Below are positions 37,701 through 49,588 of a DNA stretch of 64,000 nt, piece after piece. A program made the translations under genes and the position numbers. Below the pieces are notes generated by a model, which saw nothing but the letters and a program-made list of their open reading frames with translations, did no database searches and was not told where the DNA came from. The stretch comes from Leptodontidium sp. MPI-SDFR-AT-0119 (taxonomy: Eukaryota > Ascomycota > Leotiomycetes > Helotiales > Leptodontidiaceae). The stretch covers positions 744,001 to 808,000 of the forward strand of contig JAHLEZ010000005.1 in NCBI GenBank assembly GCA_020726505.1, written 5' to 3'. The stretch's first letter is position 1. Each line of letters starts with the position of its first letter.

Positions 37701-38564
37701 GGGGATCCAACATCAAGGTTCGCGGGATGGTTCATTTACCATTTTGCAGGCTTCCAATCTCGATTCTCGAAGTCGGGGTGGGAGGGTTGAGTTCTGAAAC
37801 ATTCTTCCAAGTGGTCACTTGAGCGAAATTGACTGCTATTATCAAGCGTGGAGCGAGCAAGCAGACAAGCAAACAGACCGATACAAAGCAACAGCTTCAA
37901 GTTTGGTGCGGTCTTGTTTTTTCGTTTACCCACACACTCTGCCTTCCTCGATTCCTCCTTACTTCGTTCCTCGCTTCTGAAAAAAATTAATTTGGGGGTT
38001 ACTGTTATTCTCTGGGGTAAAAGCATGATGACCTACCTAGTCATGTCAGACAACAACCTCTGACATATCCAAGCTGGATAAACTAGTTTGGCTCAAGAAC
38101 GGTATGTACGTACCAGCGACGAAACATGACGCCAGCGCTTCCTTCAGTCTCTTCCGGACCACTCTATCTCTCACAGTCACAAATACAAGCTCGCAGACTT
38201 TCAAAGCCCTCAAAATCCCGAGCATCGTCATTTTCACGCTGCCATCTCGGATACAAGCTCGGTACTTGGGAAGTAGGACAAGGCAAGGTAAGGTAAGGTA
38301 CACGGCATATGCGCGCAGCTATACCCACCGGTACGCAACCCAGCCCAGCCCAAAGCCAGAGTGTTCCCTGTAGAACGTGTATTCGGCCTTACCTCGCTCC
38401 GATACTTTACCATGGTTTCTTCTTGTGATACCAATCAGGAGCTTGGATCAGAAGGTATCGCCAGTGTCAGGCACATGAATATACATCTCTCACTTGCCTT
38501 CTCTTGTCTTGTTTCGTCTTGCCTTGTCACACGGCCACTTTGGCAGCGGGTCGCAGCTTTTCTA

Positions 38565-38578
38565 CCCCCCCCCCCCCC
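38565..38578. repeat. C14 homopolymer run
   Basis: Fourteen consecutive C residues followed by more C-rich sequence. The length may be affected by sequencing error. Confidence 0.8.
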
Positions 38579-41500
38579 TCCCCCCTCTTCCGCTTTTATG
38601 TCGGAGCTTGCCTCCACTTCTTCATTTCTTGATCAGTCGTGCTAATTGACAGTCGACGGTACTGATATGTGGGGTATTTAATCCTCATGCGAATAACATA
38701 TTGATCGATCTCTTTCATTCAGACTAGCTCATCAGAGGATCCATATCGGAGTCGACTATGGGCAACGGATCTAAGCCAGTGCTTGAACGACTGTTTACCG
38801 GTATTGAGATCTACACCGTACCTTTCTCCCATCAAGTCATTGCATTGAAGAATTCTCACGTTGTAGACAAGACGAACTGTACATCGCATACATACGGACC
38901 TACACTTCCCCCACTCCCAACCTCCATCATACATGCACTATTACACAACACAACCCAGGTATCTCGGCCAGTCCGAGTGTCCTCGAGGACCCTTCATTTA
39001 CGACAGACAGGAAGAAGAAAGAAAATGCTACAATATGCTGTTGGATAGGTACACAATGCAATGCAATACACCAAGCCACCACCTTCCACGCTCCACCAAC
39101 TTCACATTTGCCCTTCTAGTGTACGACAGAGAGAAAGCTTGTTCCCAGGACACAGCATCTCAGCCTGAGCACGGACTGAATCGCTCCGTCACCCACTCAG
39201 TAATGATCGCACTCAACCTCCTTCAATCTCTTCACCTCTTACCCAGCCACAAAGTCCGGCTTTAACGGACTCTCCTTGTACTCAGTCATTCACTCATCCA
39301 CTCACCCACCTCAGCCTCTTAATATCACATCCCACAAACGAACCTACAGGGCAACACAGTTCAGACAGACTAATTCCTACTCGCGCTCCCCATCCCACGT
39401 TCAATTGCTTCCCAGCTCCCAGGTCCGCGTTCCACAGCCCAGGAAGAAACTTCCTACTCCAAGGCGAAAAAAAAGAAAAGAGAGAAAGAAGACAACAACA
39501 AACTTCAAAAATGCAAAATGCAAAAATCTCAAAGCCATACTCACACAACATCTGCACGTATCCGTCCTTTCGGGTTGCTGCGGAAGAAGATCGGCCTCAC
39601 CACACATCATGCTTACACCCCCATAACTTTCATTCCAAGCCTTCAAGCCTTCGATATTGACGGCCGTGGCTTGAATCGAAGGAAGGAGTGGGAAGCAAAC
39701 CCGGGTTGAGGGAATTGTGGCTTCGGGATTTTGGTCTCTGAGGATTCTTTTTGGGAGAGGGGAGGGGATTGAATTGGATTGATATATTGTTTGGCTTGAC
39801 CCGGGATTTGAGGTTGAGGACGAATTTTTGTTTGTCCCGAATCAAGACTTGGGCATGAGCGTTGTGTGCTATGTTAGAGCTTGTCGATACAATTAACAAG
39901 GCTTCACTTCAAAGAAGTATAGTTTGTAAAAGGGATTGTTTACTTTTCGCTTCTCGGCAAGTTACATCCTCGCGCAATTCAGTTAGTAAAATAGCATCCA
40001 TCCCTATACGCATACTATATTTACAATAGTCTTTGTATTATATTTGGTACATAATCCTCGTTGCCTCTATCCCAATCGCCTCCTCTTCCACGTAGCACAC
40101 ATCCAACAAAGCAGTAGTCCAAAATCTAGATCGTTCCTTCCCCTTCGCACCTACACACCTATCCAGGTCTTCAATTAAAACCACGAATCCAAGCCCCAGC
40201 CCAAATCAAGCCCAATGCTACAAATCAGCTCACTTCACTTCCCAATCAGACCATCTCGGTACGACTTCACCACACCTCAAGTCCGCGCGTCGCCCTCCAC
40301 AGCATCATCGATCGATCCTCCACAATGAATCAACCGGGCCCTAACACTTACCTACCTGCCTACCTGCCTACCTCCTCCTCTCCTCCCTCCATACCTCCTA
40401 TAGTACAGAGCACAAAGCCAGCAGCCTAACCCCCGCCCCCCCTTCGCTAATTCAACCCAACCCAAACCAACCTGTCTCAGCCCTCAAACATCCCCGGGTC
40501 CCTGCATATACAACAACCCCCATCCCTCCCTCCCGCACAGCCCATTCCATTCCGAGCCTCACTCACCACACCACACACACCTACCAAGCTAGACAGTTCA
40601 CTCCCTCCCAAACTCCTCCTCCTCCCATCGGACAATTTACCCTCCCTTACTCCCGCATGGGAACTTGTTACAAGCTCTGTTCAGCCTGTACTCTCTTGTC
40701 TTGTCTTGCCTTATCCTCCCGCTCCCGTTGAGGGTCGGTTCTGGGTATATGTCGGTGCCCGTTTGAGTACCGGCCGAGGATGGAACAAAAAAATGAAGGG
40801 CGTTCTGGTTCTGGATATTGTTTGTTTTGAGGATACATGAGCTGGACTGGTCTTGGGGCCTAGATCTCGATCTTAACTTGATGAACTGATTTCAATCTAA
40901 GTCCTAACCACAATCTCCCACATGTCTTGTGATTTCGATCACGATCATAGCATGAAACGCACAGAAGGTACAATCCAGTTTCGTTCCAGTGTATGTCTTG
41001 GGGACCTTGGATCCAATACTGGCAGAATTTATCTCTGGCTTTAAGTTTTGCCCTTTGGTCAGCCTAGTCGTATACGTGCATACAATTTCTTCGGCACATA
41101 AGGCTTACGTTCTGTGGGCGGATGTGTTGAAGGATGGCTGCATCGGTTTGTACATACGCATACATACACGGACGGGCCGAGATGGTATATCCACGCGTTG
41201 TTGATCTGACGTATGCAAGCCATCAAGCAAGTATTTACGTATGTAGGTATCATGCAGGAACAGACCGAAAGACGGCCCGGACGTGGGCCCAGACATGTTG
41301 ATGTGTTGTTTAGAGCTGTTTGTAGAGTTGTCTCTACCGGGTGGAGGCATGGATTTGCAGGAGTTCTTCTCGAGCTTCGAGGGATCAAAAGTCGGCCCGG
41401 AAGGGCTGATAGAGTGGGTGTGTCCATGTTTACTTGGATGAATGGAGTGCAGAGTTATTGTGTAGTATGCATGTAAAATACGGATCCGGTGGTCTTGGTC

Positions 41501-41811
41501 TGCTACCTGAATGGAGAAAATCTTGTTGTGATGAAGTGCATTATTTTGTGTCGAGATATTTCGAGCTCAAAGTACTCAAAGCTTTCAAGTGAAGCAGAGT
41601 ATCATTTCCTCCTGGTCTCGCGTACGTTACTTGATATTCTCTTGTTCTCATTTTGTAGCTCTGTATGCTCCCCTCGCCTTCGCTGATTTAGGAGATCTTT
41701 TTCCCATGCACGCAAACAATGTTTGTCACACAGATGGAGACCCAAGAAAAAGAGCTTCACCGTCTCATCCCAACTACATCCTCCAGCAGCTCTTTCTTCA
41801 CCTTGGGGATC

Positions 41812-41814
<3 letters not shown>

Positions 41815-41874
<60 letters not shown>
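41815..41874. repeat. (AG)30 microsatellite
   Basis: Thirty AG units about 150 bp beyond the methyltransferase stop codon. It is the longest perfect microsatellite in the window. Confidence 0.95.
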
Positions 41875-41879
<5 letters not shown>

Positions 41880-42029
41880 TTTGCCCGGACTTAACCTATT
41901 CTAGGTGATTTATGAATCAGCTTGGAATATTTTAGGACTAAAGGGTGACTTCAAATGGCTCCAAAGCAATTCAGCAACTGCCACAAAGTTCATTTCTCAA
42001 ACAGGACAGACATCACCAAAACTAAAGCT

Positions 42030-42977
42030 CTACTTCGTAATAACCAACACCCCATAATTCGGCACCGTCCTATAACTCTCCAACTCCACCAAACTCGCAC
42101 CACCCTCTGCATCCCCCTTCCGGAACCTCTCCGGAACCTCAGTAACCCCCCACCTCAATTCCCCCAACAAGCCTGCCTCTCTAGCAGCACTCTCATAAAC
42201 CTCCCTCCTCAAATGGAAACACTCGATATCCAAGTCCCCCACCGGTGTCTCACCATGGACATTAAAAAACACCCCATCCTCCACACCTCGGATAGGTTGA
42301 TATATCAGATATCCTGATCCAGCGGGCATTGGGCGGGCGTTAATCTCAGCGTTGATGGAATCGATGGGGTTGGAAGAGGGAGGAACAGTGACTGATATGA
42401 AATGACCGCCGGGTTTGAGATTCAGAGAGATGTTGGCGAACATCTTGACCAGACTTGAGCGGTCGGGAGCGTAGTTGAGGAGCCAGGCCCCGAAGACGAT
42501 GTCGAATGGACTACCTGGGTAAGGAGTTGGGATAGAGCAGTCGGCTTGGATGAGAGAGACTTTTGGATTGCCTCCTTTGTTGTACTCTTTTGCTTTTTCC
42601 TGATGCTGGGCTGAGTTGAGCATGCCAGATGAGATATCGACTCCTAGGACGGAAGTTGCTCCCCATTCGAGGAAGCTGTATGTGTAGAAGCCGGAACCGC
42701 ATGCAAGTCTAGATCTAGATGTCAACAACATCTCTCGTGAGGATCGATAAATGTGAGAGGTTCTGATGCATACAGGAGCGAGTGCATTCAGGCACTACCG
42801 ACGAAAGAAAAGACCTCGAAGTCTCTCGACCAAGACTTACTCGAGTACTCGAGCGCCTTTGATGAATGGCGCAACGGCTTCACGTATATTCTCTCGCTCG
42901 ATAAACGCGATTGATGCGCCGCGAATGTAGTCGTATGGACCTTGAATGGTGTCGTACTGCTGCTTGGGTGCTGCCAT
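42030..42977 (-). CDS. class I SAM-dependent methyltransferase
   Basis: Two exons, 42841-42977 and 42030-42708, joined in phase to 271 aa. Joining restores the SAM-binding motif I as VLELACGSGFYTYSF (about residues 43-57). Then come the acidic ribose-binding residue in VLGVDISSGML, DIVFGAWLLNYAPD (motif IV-like) and LKPGGHFISV. A nearby TAG would also give an in-frame acceptor but would insert SR into motif I, so 42708 is preferred. The substrate is not predictable: small fungal methyltransferases of this type act on small molecules, proteins or lipids. The gene stands alone; no biosynthetic genes adjoin it. The 132-nt intron is longer than most in this window. Confidence 0.88.
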
Positions 42978-43493
42978 GTCGTTCAAGATAGTTGAAAAAT
43001 ACTCGGCAAACAATCTCCAGAGTGAACTGCCTAATCCCCTTCGTATGATTAATTTATAGAGAAGTGGGATCAGCCAGGTTGCGGATGATAACACTATGCA
43101 TATGCATGTAATATCATGTGCCTCAGTGCGCTTACCAGTCTTCAAAGGTGGTAAGATTCTACCCCTTAGGTCCTCTGACGGCTACTTCAAAAGAATCTCA
43201 ACTTTAGGGTACAGATGTATCAAAAGGCTAACGGTTAATATTAAGACTATTCCGCTTAAAACTGGTCTTTATGTTTTCATACTTCGAGGGTTTGTTTTGT
43301 AATTACCTCTTGAAGCTCTCGTGAGCGACCCCCTGACCTAAGCGATCAGTCCGATGATGCCAAGGAGATCTCCATATTTACTAGAGAAAACAATACTTCC
43401 CTTAGTAAGATCGAGTTCAAACATCTCGATTCTGTGCCCAATAAGTACCGTATAATTTAGAAACGGTACGGCGGTAACTCAAACCCCTTCCTC

Positions 43494-43519
43494 AGTCATG
43501 GCCTTGTGAGGCCATGACT
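43494..43519. repeat. perfect inverted repeat / hairpin
   Basis: Arms AGTCATGGCCT and AGGCCATGACT are exact reverse complements separated by TGTG, giving an 11-bp stem with a 4-nt loop. It lies immediately upstream of the orphan ORF. Function unknown. Confidence 0.85.
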
Positions 43520-43523
43520 ATGA

Positions 43524-43937
43524 TCAAACCTCCCCTTCGAAGCATTGCACATCCCCACACCCTCTTCACATAGTCCACCCTCTCCACCACCATCATATCC
43601 TTCAAACTCTCAATCCAAACCACATCCCTCTCCCTGGCTGGAATTCAGGGACGCGGTTGGCTGCTATCCATTGTCGGGAGAGCTACATCCATTGCGGGTT
43701 GTCTTCGAGTTCGGGTGTCAATGTCCATCTAAAAGATGGTTGTGGGTTAGTGGGGATTATTCTTGTATTCTCACAAGCACCATTACAGTAGAAGAGGAAG
43801 TCATGAGATTTTTGGAGGATATCTACCGTTCTCACGGCAAGTTGATATCTCAAGGAAACTCCCCTAGCCTTATACCTACTAATGAACCATTTCCAGGAGC
43901 AGCATTTCCTCCATTTGAGCTAGGACCTGCCGTTTGA
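43524..43937 (+). pseudogene. orphan coding-like ORF without a start codon
   Basis: An open frame of about 137 codons ending at the TGA at 43935-43937. It has no in-frame ATG until about 43801, so it lacks a proper start. The first third is Pro/Ser-rich. The remainder has balanced protein-like composition (WLEFRDAVGCYPLSGELHPL; TVEEEVMRFLEDIYRSHGKL). No family recognised. It may be a 3' exon of a small gene, a gene remnant or chance. Confidence 0.3.
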
Positions 43938-44559
43938 ACTCGACATGTTCTTGATCGTTGTGCTTCCAGTATAACATGTTGAAAAAGACACGAGAACGAA
44001 ACGAAATACAAGACAAAGCAAACTGTTCAATCCAATGTAAGTTTCTTGGGTATTGCACTGATCAGTAAAGGAACAGGGACAGTATTGAGTTGGGTTGCGG
44101 TATTACTAGTAAATCAAGAAGAAAGCCGTATGTGGGAAGGGCATTGAGTGCTCGTGGACCAAACACAACATCCCATTTCAAGAGTCATCTCCCGATTCTC
44201 AGAAAGCCAAACTTTGAACAGAGAAACGAATGGCATAAGGGAAGAAGAGTATGAGATTCTGAGAGGCAGTACGTTCAATGTTAGCTAGTCTGGGACGAAG
44301 TCTTGAAATCCATATAATCGCAGAACAAGTATCACGCAAAAAGATGCAAAACACGCATGTATCTAAGATATAGAGCAGGGCCAATGACAAATCAAATCAA
44401 TATCAAAGAGTGCTCGCTATGTATGCCATCGTCACACATAATACAACTACTACCACCAACCAACCATCCACCAATCACCAATCCAGTTCATTAAACTATG
44501 CACAGCTCGAAAAAAGCCCCCTCAACTAATATCATCACCCCCTCCAAGAGTCTCTCTGT

Positions 44560-47500
44560 TCAAGACTGACTGGCAAGGTAGTTCGCAGCCTGTATGCAAA
44601 TGTCAGGAATGCTAGCCAGGTTCAATGAATAGATGGTTCGAAACTCACCCTTTGCAAGTTATAGTCATATTTCTCCAAAGCCGCTAGGGCGTCGTTTCTG
44701 GGATATCCCATTCCGGTTAGGTCCTTCAGGATGGGGTCATCGTGTACGCCGGCTTCAGTGAGAGCTCTACCGATTTGGGGACGCTCTGGTGGAGGGCTGG
44801 TAGAGGTACCATTACCCAGAGGCTTGGCAGCCTCGATGGGTTTGGGAGCTTCTGTGGCTGCAGGAGGAGCGTCGTCAAGACCAGCGAAAATTGCATCCCA
44901 GTCTTGGTTGTCGTTGACAGGAGCGGTAGTAGTCGATGCCTGGGTGGTGACTGGGGACTGAGTGAAGTCTCCGAAAGCATTGTTACTTCCTCCAAAACCA
45001 TTGCTTTGCTGGTTGGCATGTTCCTGGCCCTTAGATTGAGGGGGGCTGTCAAACATCGGGTTGAAGTCATCTAGACCTGATCGGTCATGGGCAGACACAT
45101 TTGCGAAATCATCATCGGCATCGCCCTCTTTGGCATCTTCAAGGCCATCAAAGTCGTCAAAGTCGTCATCAAAAGGTATCTTAGGAGGAGCAACCGGTTG
45201 AGCCGACGTTGATGGGGGGCCAAAAGGTGCCTGGCTAGTGGAAAATGGACCTGAAGTCTGTTCGGGGGAGGCAGAAGTTGGAGTGGGAACGTCACGCGAA
45301 GGGAGCAATCCGATGTATTGCTGAGCCTCCGCATGCGCTTGATCAGTCGAAGAAACGGACTTGTCGTATGTTGGGGGCGAGGCTTGAGCATTAGGGGTTG
45401 GTGGACTGGTACCGACACTCAATGCAGAAGATTGTTGTGTTACAGTCGGTCTCGCGCCTAGAAAATCACTTCCGCTGGCTGGTGCAGGCGCAGGTGCTTG
45501 TGAGCCACTTATCTTTCTCGCATGACCAGGAGAAGCTGGGGCGAAATCATCGTCGAAACCACCGCCCTCACTATTGCTATCACTATCTTCATCGTCTGCC
45601 AGCTCAGCAATGGGAGGGAACTCTTTGTTGAACCCAACGGCAGCTGCTGATCCAGACGCAGAAGAGTTTCCAGTGTTCGAACGCTCTTGCTTCTTTGCAG
45701 CACCTCCAAATCCAGCGAAGGCAGAATCAAAGTCATCTTTGGCGGTTCCAGTTCGTTCCGGCGCTTTGACCATTGCGAATGGATCAGTTGTAGCATCACT
45801 TAAAGTGCTTCCACCAGTTGGCGTAGCGGCGATAGTAGAGTTGGAGTCGCCTGGGAAAGCCCCAGGAATCGAATCTCTGTGATCTGGACCAGTAGGGGAT
45901 GCGTTAGAGTTACGGTCAACACCTGGGGATACAGCTCTAGCAGTTTCTGTTGGGCCTGCAGCGGACGAGCCTGTTGGAGTTGTTCCGATATAATTTGTGG
46001 GGGTGTCGACACCAGTGGAACCTTCTCCCGATCGACTGTTAGGAGCTGAAACCTGTCTGGAAGAGGTTACGGAGTCATCATGACTGGGAAAGGGCAAAAA
46101 GCTGGAGCTAATCTGTCTTGATTCTGGGGGTGGGGGTGGAATGGTAGCTTGAGGCAGATCTCGGTTAGCCGTCGGAGGAGGCGAAGAAGATTGGGACCCA
46201 AAACCACTTCCTCCCGTTGTCTGTGACCGGACTGGAAGCGCGGATGCGGAACCGATTGAAGGGGAGCGGTTGCTCTCCTGCCTGAAGCTGGTCTGTGGAG
46301 CTTCGCTGCTAGCAGCAGTGCCAAAGGATGGACCAAAGACGTTCTCAAATGAACGGTCACCTTGTTGGTTTGCACCAGGTGAGGTCGCAAATGGTGAGTT
46401 GGTCATATCTGCTGAGCTACCCTGGCGACGGAAGAATGGATTGTTGGCACTCATGGTCGAAAGTGCAGGGCTCGCAACTGGAGCTGGGCTCTGCGCTTGA
46501 CTCTGAGCTTTAGATGCAGCAGCGAGTGCCTTGGTATCTTCCTCGATACTCTTGTTCAGCTCATCTGCCTCAGTCTTCAGTTTTTCTCTTTCCCCTTCGT
46601 TTGTTGCAAGCTGCTTTTTGTTAATTGCAACCAACCCCTTCTGCTGGCGAGCATCTGACCTAAGCTTTTCCAACACTGGCTTCAATTGTGCGATTTCTGT
46701 GTTGATCACTCTCATACGCTCCTTCAGATTGGCATTCTCCTGCTGATCTGCTTGCAGGGCAGTGACGATTTGTCGGTGTTGGTTTTGAAGGTCAGAGTGA
46801 GTTCCTTCAATCATGGCAATCTCAGTCTGCAGCTTCTTGGTCTCATTTCGAGATGCCGTGAGTCGCTCCTCCAAGCTTCTGACATCCTTGACTTCTTGCT
46901 CGTAAAGAGCGCGGAGTTGTGAAAGGCGTGTTTCAAACTCACGCTTTTGAGAACTTGCTTGGTTCAACTCATTCTGGGAATTAGCCCGTTGACCTTGTAC
47001 ATCCTGCATTTGCTTCGATAACGACCCGACCTGGTTAGAAAGATTCGCCAGCTCACTCGTCTCACTCGTAAGTTTCTTGCTTATCTCTGGATCGTTGTCA
47101 CCCAGCAAATCTTCAGCCGCAGAATGTTGTGGGTGGAAGGCTCTTTGTGCCGAAGGTCCAGAGCTGTTTGAGCCTCCCGTACCTTGGTAGTTCAGACTTT
47201 GACCAAATGATGAAGAAGGGGCAAAAGGCTTGAAAACAGTTTGATGTTGGGGAGAGTTCGCAGTTGGTGAAGTTGGTGTCAATGGTCCTCGCGAGCCAAA
47301 TGGATCATTGTCTACTTGGCGGTTCACACCAAAAGAGCCGGAGCCTCCAGTAGATTGAGGGGCCTGAGCTGGAGCAGGGCCAGGTGATGACAAGGCGTCG
47401 AGACCAAACAAGTCCTCCGCAGCTGATTTCGGCATCGTTGGGGGTGGAGCATCAAATGTTGGTGCTGTTGGAAGAGATGTAGGATGTACCTGGTTACGCA

Positions 47501-48893
47501 TAGACGGCGGAATCAAGTTCGGTGGTAGGGAATTTGGCAAAGAATCTCTGCCATCCCGCTTGCCTCTCTGCTGTCGGATCAAGTACATGGCAACGGCAAA
47601 TTCATCTCGAGTCAAGTGACCGGCAGAATTGATATCTGCAAGATCCCATATTTGAGCCAGGACTTCCTCTGGAAGTTTCGATTCACTGAAAAACGGTACT
47701 GCTTCATCGCCGGTAATATAGCCTTTGTTGGCTCTGTCGAGGTTGTTATAAATACCGTCAAACTTCTGCTTGTCTGATGGAGTGATAGCCCATTCTCCAA
47801 TAGGGCCAGAATTTTGCGGGAATTGTTGTGGGGGTGCAATGTAAGCAGGTCGACTTAATGGGCTACCAGTTCGGGCCGCTCCAGCACCACTGAACTGCCT
47901 CGGGATTCCGGACATCGCACCAGCAGTAGACGATTGCCTACTAGGAGGTCGGCGAGCTGCCGCTTCATAGAGTCCGGCAGGGAGTAGATTTGGTAGCGCC
48001 CTGAGAGCACCAGCTTTGAAAGATGCCAGCAAATGCATTGCAATCACAAACTCGGTGACCTGGAGGGATCCCTTCCGTTCTGTGTCCGCCAAATTCCATA
48101 TCCTACCAAGAACATCATTTGGAAGTCCTGCACGCTCGAATATTGACTTTGCCAACTCTCCTGGAAGCACTCCATTCTGAGCGCCCGACCTCTCGAATAG
48201 CCCAGCATATTGAGCTGCCTTTTCAGGTGTCAGGGGAGGCACTCGAATAGGTCCGGAACCACTGCCTTGGGGTTGTAATGCGCTCGGTGGCGGTCCAGGA
48301 GGAGGTTGTATAGCAGGACTTATGCCCGGAGCAGAGCCGCCATCGAATTTGGGTAGAGGTCCTGGTCGCAGGGCCAGGTCGGGTGTTGGATCTCGACCTG
48401 CCTGGTAATGTCCGATCAACCTCAACACTATGCCAAAGCCCGCAGGCGTGAGCAATCCTCGATTCTCTTTATCTGCGATTTGCCATATCTAGAGGGAGTC
48501 GATATATCAGCATTGCCCTCATTGTGATAGTTAAGGCGGCTGGCCGGTAGCCACTGGAACGCAGGTAATCCTACCTCTCCCAAAATCCGTGGCTCCAATC
48601 TTGTCTTTTCGAAGAACTTGACTGCAACCTCTCCCGTCACAACCCCAATATTCTCCGAATCTGCCTCTCGAAACAGTTGTCCAAATACGCGCTTCTCCTC
48701 CGAAGTAAGATTGAGGCTCGGCGCCGCTGTGAAGTCGTCAGCAAAGGATCTCTTTGATTCATCTGCCCCAGTCCAGTAAAGGGTATCTGATTTCCAAAGC
48801 TCCTTGAAAATTATCGTTCAAGGCTTAGGTGCTGCGAGGTTGGGTTGTCCATTGTTCGAAAGTAAATAAACTCTTACTTGGGTCTTCCGCCAT
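44560..48893 (-). CDS. EDE1/Eps15-like endocytic scaffold with EH and UBA domains
   Basis: Early-acting endocytosis scaffold that binds NPF-motif adaptors and ubiquitin at plasma-membrane sites. Exons 48878-48893 (16 nt), 48575-48762, 44649-48488 and 44560-44589 (30 nt) give 1357 aa, close to yeast Ede1. Three EH domains: residues ~15-100 (spanning the second intron, RILGE then IWQIADKENRGLL), ~150-240 (IWNLADTERKGSL) and ~285-375 (IWDLADINSAGHL). A long coiled coil follows, from about 520 to 710 (LANLSNQVGSLSKQMQDVQG onward). Then a Ser/Pro/Phe-rich disordered region with DDF repeats, and a C-terminal UBA domain (LTGMGYPRNDALAALEKYDY) completed by the last exon AANYLASQS. Confidence 0.94.
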
Positions 48894-49588
48894 TGCGCCT
48901 CCACTTCCGGATCTCGTGGAGTAGGTCACCCGGCACAGCAAATAAACGCAATCAATTCGAGAACCGAAGCTGCAGACGCAAGTTGAGGTGATGATGTGAG
49001 ATTCGCAGCAATCAACAGGAGCTGGGTGACAAGAGCTTGGAGATGTAAGAGATGGAGATGAAGTTGAAGCTGGCTGGGTTCGAAGACTCCACTCCGAAGC
49101 TAGCGGGACACAGCCTAGCGCTCCAGTTCCCGCCTGCCTCATCATTTACTGGCTATGAGGACAACGAATGAGTGCGATGCAACCCCCAAATTCTTGTCAC
49201 TTCCGGTGCAAGCTGCATTAACATTTGCATATTCTTGCAGGTCACAAGGTTCTTCTGCAACCCTGGGAAATATCCATTGGTATCTACATGCACATCAAAT
49301 GTCACCCAGTGCGAGGTGCAGGGAGAGCTGTGCTTATTGACAGTTGATTTGCCTACTGACTACGGTCTGAATTACAAAGAGGGTTGGTGATCATTCTGAT
49401 TGAAGGAAATCCTTCGTAAAGTCCGCAGTGAAAAAGAAAAAGTCGGTCCAATAACCCCATACCGAACATGACGAAGCTCCAAACACTCCAAACGAAGCAT
49501 CATGTTGCCGAATCAAGTGTCAGATCAAGCCCCCAAGTATGATGCGATCCCACAAGAGATAAACATGTAACTTAGTAAAGCAATCCGC
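48894..49588. other. intergenic between alpha-tubulin and EDE1-like gene
   Basis: About 0.7 kb holding the EDE1-like promoter and the alpha-tubulin 3' region, with both genes on the minus strand. Nothing else recognised. Confidence 0.5.

Larger units (their letters stand above)
32269..42029. other. long gene-free stretch upstream of veA
   Basis: About 9.8 kb between the veA start and the methyltransferase stop, so it contains the whole veA promoter. It holds a (CACTGG)8 array and GGTT repeats at 33.0-33.1 kb, (GATCA)4, a C14 run and a (AG)30 array. Many open frames are shorter than 140 codons and repeat- or Pro/Ser-driven. On the veA strand, the open frame at 32526 to about 33.3 kb owes its length to the hexamer array. 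No tRNA or transposon was recognised; unannotated non-coding transcripts cannot be excluded. Confidence 0.55.
42978..44559. other. intergenic between methyltransferase and EDE1-like gene
   Basis: About 1.6 kb. It holds AT-rich sequence (43.14-43.46 kb), an 11-bp-stem hairpin (43494-43519) and an orphan coding-like ORF ending at 43937, both listed separately. The rest shows nothing recognisable. Confidence 0.5.

Noticed and set aside
30552..42977. VeA plus methyltransferase as a secondary-metabolite cluster
   Set aside because: The two genes are separated by almost 10 kb of gene-free DNA and no synthase or tailoring genes lie nearby.
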